Positions 9,441 through 17,463 of a stretch of DNA of 64,000 nucleotides are shown in pieces. The first letter of the stretch is position 1. Each line of letters starts with the position of its first letter. The position numbers and the translations under genes were made by a program. Under the pieces are notes generated by a model. It was not told the origin of the DNA, searched no databases, and worked only from the letters and a program-made list of their open reading frames with translations. The stretch spans positions 940,843 to 1,004,842 of the forward strand of contig NZ_VCNC01000001.1 in the NCBI RefSeq assembly GCF_006210265.1. Reading direction: 5' to 3'. The stretch is from Desulfovibrio sp. UCD-KL4C (lineage in GTDB: Bacteria; Desulfobacterota; Desulfovibrionia; Desulfovibrionales; Desulfovibrionaceae).

Positions 9441-11174
9441 ATGTCACTTAAAGGACTTCTTCGACCGGAATTCTGGAACGCAGGTAAGAAGACAGCTGGA
9501 CCGTATAAGAGTTTGTTTGACTACCAACGCATTTGGCGTTTGTGCTTTGCAGTTCTTGTTGTGGTTTCGCTGGTTCCGTTGTTCATCTTGGCCTTTATAG
9601 ATTTTAATGTCACCCGGGCAGCTATTAAGTCTGAAAATATGCTCCGAGGGGCGAGGACGACCTCAAATACCCGAAGAGCTGTCGCTTACTTTCTTGAGGA
9701 GCGGAAATCCGCACTACAGTTAATTGTAAAACTGGATGATTTCCGCTCCTTGCCGCAAAAAAAACGGCTTGGTGAAATGCTGGCTGCACTTAAAAACAGT
9801 TTCGGCGGTTTTGTTGATCTGGGAATTATCGATGAAAACGGTAAGCAACTTGCCTACGTAGGACCATATAATCTGGAAGGAAAAGATTATAAAGGGCAGG
9901 CTTGGTTTAAGCAGATCACGGATCAAGGGACATACATAAGTGATGTTTTTTTGGGATTTCGCGACAGTCCTCATCTAGTTATTGCTGTAAAGCATTACAT
10001 CGATAATAAGCATTACAAAATTTTCCGCGCAACTCTTGATACAACGCAGTTTAACGGAATTCTTTCTTCACTTGACTTGTCAGAAGGAGAAGATGCTTTT
10101 CTGGTAAACTCTTCTGGTATTATTCAGACCCCTTCTAAATGGAGCGGAAGTCTTTTTTCCAAGATATCTTTTCCATTACCTGGAGAATCTTTCCGAACCA
10201 AGGTGAAGGAAATTCCGTTTGAAAACGATTTAATTGCAATAGTCGGCTATGCGTATATTGAAGGTACTCCCTTTATTATAATGGTAGTTAAGCCGGAAGC
10301 TGAACTTATGGAAACATGGCATGAATCCAGAGATACTCTTACATGGATATCAACCGTCAGTGTTGCTGTAATTCTTTTAGTTATGTGGGCTGTTGCTTCT
10401 TATATGGTTGAACGTATTTATATGGCTGACATGACCAGATCCAAATTATTGCAGAAGATGGAGCATCATAACCGAATGGCTTCAATTGGAAGACTCGCGG
10501 CAGGAGTTGCTCATGAGATTAATAATCCTCTGGCAATAATAAATGAAAAGGCTGGTCTTTTAAAAGATTTATTTACTTTTAATAAAGCATATGAAGCAGA
10601 TAGCAGAGTGCTTGGGCTTGTTGATTCCGTTATAAACTCTGTTGAAAGATGTGGAAGAATTACTAAACGGTTGCTTGGTTTTTCAAGACATGACGATGTT
10701 GAACTAAGACCTGTCTTCCCACAGAAAGTTGTTGAAACTGTACTTAGTTTTTTAAATAAGGAAGCTGAATATCGCAGCATTAATGTTTCAGTTGATATTG
10801 AGAATGATATTTATGAAATTGTAACAGATAGAGGCAAGCTTGAGCAGGTTCTGCTTAACCTCATAAGTAATGCTTTTCAGGCTATGAAAGATGGCGGTGC
10901 TTTGCAGATCAAAGTTGCACGCGCAGAAGAAAATAAAATAGATTTTTCAGTCAAAGATGACGGATGCGGTATACCAGCCACAGATCTTAAACGTATATTT
11001 GAACCTTTTTATTCTACTAAAAAACAGACAGGTGGAACTGGACTTGGACTTTCGATTACATATGGATTGGTTCAGGATCTTGGTGGACAAATGACTGTAA
11101 AAAGTGAACTTGGCGTAGGAACTGAATTTTGTTTTTCACTACCTGTGAATCCTATAGCTAAGGGAGAAAGCTAG
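9441..11174 (+). CDS. Membrane sensor histidine kinase with periplasmic sensor domain
   Basis: The 577-residue kinase has a membrane helix near residues 33-53, an extracytoplasmic domain of about 230 residues with dCache-like features (DLGIIDENGKQLAYVGPY), a second membrane helix near 287-310, a HisKA domain with GVAHEINNPL (phosphoaccepting His about H358), and a full ATPase domain: NLISNA, DDGCGIP, FEPFYSTK and GTGLGLSI. It is therefore expected to autophosphorylate in response to an external ligand. The stop codon is 2 bases before the next receiver gene, so co-translation is likely. The ligand is unknown; the upstream SulP gene makes an anion-related signal plausible but unproven. Confidence 0.9.
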   Translation: MSLKGLLRPEFWNAGKKTAGPYKSLFDYQRIWRLCFAVLVVVSLVPLFILAFIDFNVTRAAIKSENMLRGARTTSNTRRAVAYFLEERKSALQLIVKLDDFRSLPQKKRLGEMLAALKNSFGGFVDLGIIDENGKQLAYVGPYNLEGKDYKGQAWFKQITDQGTYISDVFLGFRDSPHLVIAVKHYIDNKHYKIFRATLDTTQFNGILSSLDLSEGEDAFLVNSSGIIQTPSKWSGSLFSKISFPLPGESFRTKVKEIPFENDLIAIVGYAYIEGTPFIIMVVKPEAELMETWHESRDTLTWISTVSVAVILLVMWAVASYMVERIYMADMTRSKLLQKMEHHNRMASIGRLAAGVAHEINNPLAIINEKAGLLKDLFTFNKAYEADSRVLGLVDSVINSVERCGRITKRLLGFSRHDDVELRPVFPQKVVETVLSFLNKEAEYRSINVSVDIENDIYEIVTDRGKLEQVLLNLISNAFQAMKDGGALQIKVARAEENKIDFSVKDDGCGIPATDLKRIFEPFYSTKKQTGGTGLGLSITYGLVQDLGGQMTVKSELGVGTEFCFSLPVNPIAKGES

Positions 11175-11176
11175 AA

Positions 11177-11530
11177 ATGAAAATTCTTCTTGTTGATGAT
11201 GAGCTTGAGCTTGTTTCTGCTCTCTCAGAACGCCTTTCGTTTAGAGGTTTTGAAACAGAGTGGGTTACAAGTGGTGAAGAAGCTATAGAAAAAGTTAGTG
11301 CTGGTAAATTTGACATGGCGATTCTTGATGTGAAAATGCCGCGAATTAGCGGGCTTGAACTGCGTAATAAACTTGAAAAAATCTGCCCATCCCTTAAATT
11401 TATATTTTTATCCGGCCATGGCTCGGAAGATGATTATAACGAAGGTTCGTGTGGAGCTGATTGTTATTTGATTAAGCCTGTTAAAATTGAAAACCTTGTT
11501 GAAAGAATTAACATCGCTTTAGGTCTTTAA
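11177..11530 (+). CDS. Single-domain response regulator (receiver only)
   Basis: The 117-residue protein is a receiver domain with no output part: acidic pair in LLVDDE, phosphoacceptor D51 in ILDVKMP, Ser in LSGHGSE and Lys in LIKPVK. It starts 2 bases after the histidine kinase and is probably an intermediate or sink in the same phosphorelay. Confidence 0.9.
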   Translation: MKILLVDDELELVSALSERLSFRGFETEWVTSGEEAIEKVSAGKFDMAILDVKMPRISGLELRNKLEKICPSLKFIFLSGHGSEDDYNEGSCGADCYLIKPVKIENLVERINIALGL

Positions 11531-11550
11531 TAATTTAAAAGGAGAGTCTC

Positions 11551-12183
11551 ATGGGATCATCCGGTAAAATTCAAGGCCGAGACGGACTTTGCTTTTTCGG
11601 TAAGGTGAGTGCCACTATTTCTCATGATATTAAAAATGTTCTGGCAATAATTAACGAGGACGCTGGTCTCCTACAAGATTTATCGCTAATGGCTACGCAA
11701 GGAATGGAACTTGAGCCGGAGCGTCTTGTCAAACTGGCTGAAAAGATACAGAATCAAATAAAGCGTGGCGATGTAATAATTAAAAATATGAACAGGTTTG
11801 CGCACAGCGTGGATGTTTCAGAGTGTGAAGTAAATTTATTTGAAACTGTAGCGCTGGTAATTGCGCTTTTTACAAGAATTTCAGCGTCAAAATGTGTTAC
11901 AGTTCTCCTTAAGGAAGGTGAGCAGGTAACTACAAAATGTGATCCATTTTCAGCTGAAATGCTAATTGCCAAATGTCTTGAAATAAGTATGGACAGTTCC
12001 GGTAAGGATAGTGAAATAACAGTTGAAATTTTAAAGGAAAATAGCGAAAAAGTAATCGCTATCAGCGGCCTTAAACAGGCTATTGAACAAGAAAAATTTC
12101 AGGCAGTAGAAGCCTTATCAAAAGAAGTTAACGCATCCGTTAAGATGAAGCAGCAGGATAACGTCTTAGAAATTATCTTTTAA
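11551..12183 (+). CDS. Histidine-kinase-like dimerisation (HisKA) protein without a recognisable ATPase domain
   Basis: Residues 20-40 (TISHDIKNVLAIINEDAGLL) closely parallel the H-box of the adjacent kinase (VAHEINNPLAIINEKAGLL), including the candidate phospho-His (H25). The downstream half keeps the general length of an ATPase domain, but at the N-box position it reads CLEISMDSS. I find no DxGxG or GxGLGL motif. It is soluble, with no membrane segment. The ATG at 11551 follows AAAGGAG. I infer that it arose by duplication of the kinase core and now works as a phosphotransfer or scaffold protein between the receivers, or as a dominant partner of the kinase. Confidence 0.6.
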   Translation: MGSSGKIQGRDGLCFFGKVSATISHDIKNVLAIINEDAGLLQDLSLMATQGMELEPERLVKLAEKIQNQIKRGDVIIKNMNRFAHSVDVSECEVNLFETVALVIALFTRISASKCVTVLLKEGEQVTTKCDPFSAEMLIAKCLEISMDSSGKDSEITVEILKENSEKVIAISGLKQAIEQEKFQAVEALSKEVNASVKMKQQDNVLEIIF

Positions 12184-12228
12184 GTGTTGAAAGTGTATAC
12201 TTAACTCTTAATTTAGTTGGAGAAAGCC

Positions 12229-12657
12229 ATGGCGGAAAAAGTACTGTTAGTCGACGATGAAAAAGAATTTGTTGAAGGCCTTGCCGAACGCATGGAACTT
12301 CGCGGAATGAATGTAAATACGTGCACAAATCCCCAAGATGCTCTTGAAATGGTAAATAATGATTCATATGACGCTATCATTTTGGACTTACAAATGCCCG
12401 GTGTCGACGGGATTGAAGTTCTTAAACATATAAAAGAAAGTAAGCCTGAAATGCAGGTAATTCTTTTAAGCGGACATGCCACCGTCGAAAAGGGTATTGA
12501 AGCTATGAAGCTTGGTGCGATGGACTTTGTTGAAAAACCGGCAGACATAAATGTTCTTATTGATAAAATTAAAAAAGCTCAGGCTCGTAAGATGATTCTG
12601 GTTGAAAAAAAGACCGAAGAAAAAGTGAAAGATATTCTGGAGCATAAAGGCTGGTAG
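12229..12657 (+). CDS. Response regulator, receiver with short basic C-terminal tail
   Basis: The 142-residue protein has a complete receiver (LLVDDE, D53 in ILDLQMPG, LLSGHAT, VEKPAD). A helical, lysine-rich tail of about 25 residues is too short for a DNA-binding domain. The ATG at 12229 follows GGAG at good spacing; an in-frame TTG at 12217 is less likely. It is the last gene before a strong terminator and probably the terminal receiver of the relay. Confidence 0.85.
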   Translation: MAEKVLLVDDEKEFVEGLAERMELRGMNVNTCTNPQDALEMVNNDSYDAIILDLQMPGVDGIEVLKHIKESKPEMQVILLSGHATVEKGIEAMKLGAMDFVEKPADINVLIDKIKKAQARKMILVEKKTEEKVKDILEHKGW

Positions 12658-12685
12658 TAATAATTTATTGATATTTTAAATTACG

Positions 12686-12730
12686 AATGCGGCTGAAACT
12701 TTCTTAGAAAGTTTCAGCCGCATTTTTTTA
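12686..12730 (+). terminator. Rho-independent terminator closing the signalling operon
   Basis: A perfect 18-base stem (AATGCGGCTGAAACTTTC and its complement) with a 3-base loop is followed by a T-run. It lies 28 bases after the last response-regulator gene. Confidence 0.95.
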
Positions 12731-12799
12731 TAGATAAATATTTTGAAAGATATTTTAAATTAATCTGATTACTCTATTAAGTCATCAGTTTCAGAAAGA

Positions 12800-15202
12800 T
12801 TATTTAGTACTTGCAAGGTTTAGCATTTGTTGACCGTAAACAGCCTGTCCCAAAGATATGCACGCATCACTTGGTGGTAAAAACCTGTGAACCAGCGGAG
12901 TTAAACCTCTTTTGCAAAGTTCCGAAGGAAGTTCAATTGCAATTGTTAAATTCTGCATGACTCCGCCGCTTAACCCGACAGTGTTAATTCCCGTTTGTTT
13001 TGATATTATCTCAGCACAATCTGCAAGGCCTGAAATTAAACCTTTGTGAAATTTACGGCTGATTATTCCGGACGATACTCTTGCAATATAATCGCTAAAT
13101 GCTTGTTTAAAAAGTTCACCTGTGCAAATTTCTACCATTTCGGTTGTATTATCATTTAAAGAATCTTCGTTTACTTTTTTTACAGGGCATATGTATTTCC
13201 CCTGTTCTTGGTGATCCTGAATTTTTTCTAAAATTATAGCTGCTTGACCTTCATAAGTAATTGTATTGCAAAGTCCAAGCATTGCAGAAACTGCATCAAA
13301 CAGTCTGCCGCAACTGCTTGTCGAAGGGCAGTTAATATCTTTATCCAGCATCTGGTCGAGCATCTTTGCGCCGGAATTGAATTTCTTAGGAAGTGGTAGC
13401 CGCTCTACATCAAGCCCGAGGTCGCGTGCGGCTCCTCTAGCTATTCTCCAAGGTTCACGCACGGCGGCCTCACCTCCGGGGAGTCTGAGATGAGTGAATC
13501 TAGCAACCCGTTTATTTATAAGTTTTTCATTGTCGATAAATAAACACTCCCCACCCCAAATGGTGCGATCTTCTCCAAGTCCTGTTCCGTCCAGTGCAAA
13601 TCCGAGCGCAGATCCTGTATACTTATTTTCAGCTAAGACTGAATAAATATGGGCATAATGATGCTGAAGAGAAGTAGATGGAATGCCATCTGTTTGTCCG
13701 ATCTCAGAGGCAAGTTCAGTTGTCATGTAATCAGGGTGTAGGTCATGCACAATAAGCTTAGGCTTAACCTGTAATATATTTTGCAGATGCAAACGTATTT
13801 CTTTCCAGAATTGCAAAGTTTCAAGGTTTTGCATGTCCCCGATATGTTGACTTGAAAATGCTTGATCACCTTTTGTTATGCATAATGTATTTTTGAGTTC
13901 AGGTCCTGTTCCCAGTACACATGGTCCGCTCTTTGCGAGAAACACGGGGGATGGAGTGTAACCTCTGGCTCTGCGCATGAAGACTGTTCTGAAATTAGTT
14001 TCGGCAGATGGTGCTTCAAGTTTTTCGGCCTGTTCGTTGCTGAATTCAGGTATTGAGCGGGCTACAGAATCATCTACACGGATAAGGATATCCCGGTTGT
14101 GGAACAGAAAAATGTCGGCAATATCCGGCAGTCTTTTTAATGCTTCGCGGTTACCTATACAGATCGGTGCGGAACTCATATTGCCGGAAGTCATGACCAA
14201 AGCCGCCGGAGACGGTTTCAGCTTGGAAAAATATTTAATCAGAACATGGTGCAGCGGAGTGTATGGAACCATCAGGCCGATAAAGTCTGTGTCCGGCGCA
14301 ATTTCTGGAGCAAGCGAATAATTTGAACTTTTATGCGCAAGAACTATAGGACGTTGTATACCTTCTAAAAGTTCATGATCATTTTCTGAAAGATCAGCAA
14401 TCTTATCGGCTTCTGCTATGTCTTTTACCATTACCGCCAGCGGTTTGTCCGGACGGTTTTTACGATCTCTAAGAGTCTGTACTGCAATAGAATTTGACGC
14501 GTCACAGACAAGGTGAAAGCCACCAAGTCCTTTAACAGCAGCAATTTTACCTTCGGCTAAAAAATCAACAAGTTTTACAATTGCATTATAAGTTCCTTTG
14601 AACTCATGACCTTTGTTGTCAGTTAACCAGATTTTAGGGCCGCAATCTTTACAGGCATTGGGTTGGGCATGAAATCTGCGATCGAGTGGGTTTTTATATT
14701 CCTCAGCGCATCTTTCACATAGGGGAAAACAGGACATTGATGTTACAGGGCGGTCATACGGAATTGACTGTGTTATTGTGTAACGCGGCCCACAGTTTGT
14801 ACAATTGGTGAAGGGGTATTCATATCTGCGATTATCTGGATTGTTTATGTCATTAAGGCAATCAGGGCATGTTGCAACATCAGGGCTGATCAGAACGTGA
14901 TGCCCTTCACCTGCGGTACTGGAGAGGATGCAAAATTTTGATTCATCTTTAATCTGTTCAATTTCTTTTTCGTGAAGAGATACTATTTTTGCCAGTCGCG
15001 GAAGATTCTCTTTTAATGCTTTGTCAAAATTTTTATGATCACAACTGTTGCCTTGAATTTCTATCAGCACTCCTTCAGGGCTGTTACGCACATTGCCGGA
15101 GAGTTTACATTGAAGTGCTGTTTTATAAATAAAAGGTCTAAATCCTACGCCTTGAACCTGTCCTGTTATTGTAAGTATTCTACGTGAAAGGCAGTTGGTC
15201 AT
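12800..15202 (-). CDS. hypF: Carbamoyltransferase HypF, [NiFe]-hydrogenase maturation
   Basis: The 800-residue protein shows all HypF domains in order. The acylphosphatase part is at 8-95 (GQVQGVGFRPFI). Two zinc-finger blocks follow (CPDCLND...CTNCGPRY and CERCAEEY...CKDCGPKI). A YrdC-like domain comes next (KGLGGFHLVCDA, near 225), then a Kae1-like domain with HHYAH, FALDGTGLGEDRTIWGGE and GLSGGVMQN. HypF turns carbamoyl phosphate into a carbamoyl adenylate and loads HypE, starting synthesis of the cyanide ligands of the hydrogenase iron. HypD and HypE are encoded some 22 kb away. Here it is the last gene of a minus-strand group with DUF362 and TauE-like genes, 48 bases after the former. 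Confidence 0.95.
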   Translation of the reverse strand: MTNCLSRRILTITGQVQGVGFRPFIYKTALQCKLSGNVRNSPEGVLIEIQGNSCDHKNFDKALKENLPRLAKIVSLHEKEIEQIKDESKFCILSSTAGEGHHVLISPDVATCPDCLNDINNPDNRRYEYPFTNCTNCGPRYTITQSIPYDRPVTSMSCFPLCERCAEEYKNPLDRRFHAQPNACKDCGPKIWLTDNKGHEFKGTYNAIVKLVDFLAEGKIAAVKGLGGFHLVCDASNSIAVQTLRDRKNRPDKPLAVMVKDIAEADKIADLSENDHELLEGIQRPIVLAHKSSNYSLAPEIAPDTDFIGLMVPYTPLHHVLIKYFSKLKPSPAALVMTSGNMSSAPICIGNREALKRLPDIADIFLFHNRDILIRVDDSVARSIPEFSNEQAEKLEAPSAETNFRTVFMRRARGYTPSPVFLAKSGPCVLGTGPELKNTLCITKGDQAFSSQHIGDMQNLETLQFWKEIRLHLQNILQVKPKLIVHDLHPDYMTTELASEIGQTDGIPSTSLQHHYAHIYSVLAENKYTGSALGFALDGTGLGEDRTIWGGECLFIDNEKLINKRVARFTHLRLPGGEAAVREPWRIARGAARDLGLDVERLPLPKKFNSGAKMLDQMLDKDINCPSTSSCGRLFDAVSAMLGLCNTITYEGQAAIILEKIQDHQEQGKYICPVKKVNEDSLNDNTTEMVEICTGELFKQAFSDYIARVSSGIISRKFHKGLISGLADCAEIISKQTGINTVGLSGGVMQNLTIAIELPSELCKRGLTPLVHRFLPPSDACISLGQAVYGQQMLNLASTK

Positions 15203-15250
15203 ATTTGAAATTCTCTTTGAATATTGTGTGTTATCTGAAGGTTCATGGTG

Positions 15251-16177
15251 CTAACGCATCCTGCTGAAAATGCTTTTTAATCTTCCTTTAATAAGGCGGA
15301 CAATTTCAAATTCCATAGGACTTAAAATCTCGGGGAGTATGAATCCTGTGGTATCAAAGTCATCAGGTGGTTCAATTACATATTTAATTTGATCAGGGTT
15401 ATAGCCGTTAATCTTTTGATTTGTTATTTCTTTCCAGAGTTGCACTCTTTTAGGACTTAATCCAAGTAACATGTAAATTGCGGTATCAAGTGCATATGGA
15501 TTCGGAGAACCTGCAAGCAAATTCATGGCAAAAGGCTTGCCGGATATGGGGCCAGTGACATGCATGGGATAAATTGCATCCATGAGGTTAAATGCAACAG
15601 GCATAGCGGCTGCAACTTCAAGGATCATTTTTTCCATGAGTCCTTTTGTTTCGCCAAATCTGGTGTGAGCAAAAGCTTTTCTGAATCCAACGACTGTTCC
15701 GAAAAGATTTTTTACCGCTCCAGTAACTAAAAACTGGCCATGAGCTTTAAGTTTTGGAACATTGATAATCATATCTGTTTCAAGTGCATCCCTTGAAATT
15801 CCAATTGATGATCCAAATGATAATTCCAGCGGTACTGGGCGACCAAGTGTGATTGGCTTAATTCCGAGAGCGGCAAGACCTGATGTCATGCCTATAGCTT
15901 TGGAAACTTGTGCAGCTGTTCCGTAGCCTGGGGAGTCTCCCACTGTAACAACTGCTCCGCAATCAAGTAGATAGCGGCATAATGAAATTGTTACATTGGG
16001 GTGAGTACAGGCCAGAGCTTTTTTGGGCGAGACCAAGTTAGGTTTAACTAGAACTTTAGTGCCGGGACTTATTTTGAATCCTGTTTCTTCGAAAATCAGA
16101 CCTATTGCCACATCCATAAAGGTAGATTCGTACTCAAGGAGGCGAAAGTAAGCGACTGGTTCTTCGTGCTGAGTCAT
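15251..16177 (-). CDS. DUF362-domain protein
   Basis: The protein matches the DUF362 family pattern: KVLVKPNLV near residue 45, GDSPGYG near 100, INVPKLKAHG and AVKNLFGTVVG near 165-180. It has no ferredoxin-type cysteine clusters, unlike longer DUF362 members. The biochemical role of the family is poorly known. ATG 16177 is chosen over an in-frame TTG at 16189; neither has a strong Shine-Dalgarno. It lies in a probable operon with the transporter upstream and hypF downstream. Confidence 0.75.
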   Translation of the reverse strand: MTQHEEPVAYFRLLEYESTFMDVAIGLIFEETGFKISPGTKVLVKPNLVSPKKALACTHPNVTISLCRYLLDCGAVVTVGDSPGYGTAAQVSKAIGMTSGLAALGIKPITLGRPVPLELSFGSSIGISRDALETDMIINVPKLKAHGQFLVTGAVKNLFGTVVGFRKAFAHTRFGETKGLMEKMILEVAAAMPVAFNLMDAIYPMHVTGPISGKPFAMNLLAGSPNPYALDTAIYMLLGLSPKRVQLWKEITNQKINGYNPDQIKYVIEPPDDFDTTGFILPEILSPMEFEIVRLIKGRLKSIFSRMR

Positions 16178-16206
16178 TATTGGTATCAATTAAATTTGTG
16201 AAAGAC

Positions 16207-17463
16207 TTACTTTTTGGTCTTAGCCGGTCTAGGCGCAGAAGCTTTTGTAGGTATTTCTGGTTTTTCTTTAGGTCTTGCGGTTCCTGCTTTGACATTTTCT
16301 TTTTTCTTTTCCTGTTGAGTAGTTACTTTTTTGTTCAGCTTTTGTGAAGTGGCAGTGGAGGATCTTTTCTGCGTAACTGCGGAACGTTCGGTCTTTTTTG
16401 TAGGTTTGGTAGTTGCTCCCGTTGCCGTCTTTGGTGAGCTTGCTTCGGATGTTTTACCTGCTGTTACAGTTTTTGACGAGTTTACAATTTTTTTCTTTGT
16501 CTTAACTTGCGTATCGGTTGGCTGGCTGGACTTTTTTATAGCCTCTTTTGAAATAGCAGTCTTGACCCCAGGTTTTGTAGATGTAGGTTTTTGTTTCATC
16601 TTAGTCGGCATGTCAGCTGTTTGAGGTTTCATTTTTTTCTTGGGGGAAACCTTTTTTGTTGGCACTTTATTCTTTTTGTCAGACTGAGAGGCTGGCGTCT
16701 TAGCAACTTTTTTCTTTAATTCAGCTAGTTTTTTAGCAGCTGCAATTTTTTCTTTTTTTTCTCGTCCACTGATTCTAATTAAGAATGCAGAGTCAGTTAT
16801 TGTCCTGAACAATAGAAGGTTAGCAAGATCCCAAAGCGTGGCAATAAGCAAAAGGCTTAAAGTTCCAAGTGTAAGATATGTGAGTCCGGAAGTTTCACTT
16901 ATCGGGAGGGCTTTTCTCAGATTATACGCAGGCACAAGCACTTTTGACCTAATTGTTTTTGTAAGATTCTCCTGCTGGGTCATTTTCTGAGATGCAAGAG
17001 AGATGGCCAAATGTTTTAAAATACGGTCAACAACAAACATGGATTGGGTTGCAGACATAGAATATTTTTTTTCAAGTTCAATATTTTTGTTGAAGTAAAG
17101 CATCCATATGTCGCGAAGAAAATATTGTAATGTGTATCCTAGATCACCTTGAATTCGAAGTGTTCGTCCGCTTGGAGTTACCATCATTTTATTTCTGAGC
17201 AGTATACCTGTTGCAACCTCGGTGATTTCATCACTGCTGAATGTAAGATCTGCTGTAATGTTTTTTCCAAGATTGCTTTTGTTTTCCAGCGTAAGTTTAT
17301 CAAAAGGAGGGCTTATGCCTTTTCGCATAGAATTGAATGTGCTCGCCATCGCATCAAAACCATTATTCCCGTCAAATACTGGAATATACATTAAACCTAG
17401 ACTAAGCATGCTTAACAGGAATAATATTGAGGCTAAAATAAGAGTTTTGCCGGAATAGATCAT
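16207..17463 (-). CDS. Membrane protein with long lysine-rich low-complexity C-terminal tail
   Basis: I do not recognise a family. An N-terminal membrane helix (about 8-28) and a second hydrophobic segment (about 195-222, LTYLTLGTLSLLLIATLWDL) flank a region of about 165 residues that is probably extracytoplasmic. From about residue 237 to 418 the sequence is almost only Lys, Thr, Ser, Ala, Pro and Gln, with motifs such as KKVSPKKK and KPTSTKPG, like histone-H1-type or AlgP-type tails. The start codon overlaps the stop of the TauE/SafE gene by 4 bases (ATGA), so the two are translationally coupled. A nucleic-acid, polyphosphate or cell-envelope binding role for the tail is only a guess. Confidence 0.7.
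   Translation of the reverse strand: MIYSGKTLILASILFLLSMLSLGLMYIPVFDGNNGFDAMASTFNSMRKGISPPFDKLTLENKSNLGKNITADLTFSSDEITEVATGILLRNKMMVTPSGRTLRIQGDLGYTLQYFLRDIWMLYFNKNIELEKKYSMSATQSMFVVDRILKHLAISLASQKMTQQENLTKTIRSKVLVPAYNLRKALPISETSGLTYLTLGTLSLLLIATLWDLANLLLFRTITDSAFLIRISGREKKEKIAAAKKLAELKKKVAKTPASQSDKKNKVPTKKVSPKKKMKPQTADMPTKMKQKPTSTKPGVKTAISKEAIKKSSQPTDTQVKTKKKIVNSSKTVTAGKTSEASSPKTATGATTKPTKKTERSAVTQKRSSTATSQKLNKKVTTQQEKKKENVKAGTARPKEKPEIPTKASAPRPAKTKK

Noticed and set aside
16331-16624. Hydrophobic plus-strand frame opposite the lysine-rich tail
   Set aside because: It is the complement of a K/T/S-rich coding region; reversed lysine codons give Phe and Leu, and there is no ribosome site.
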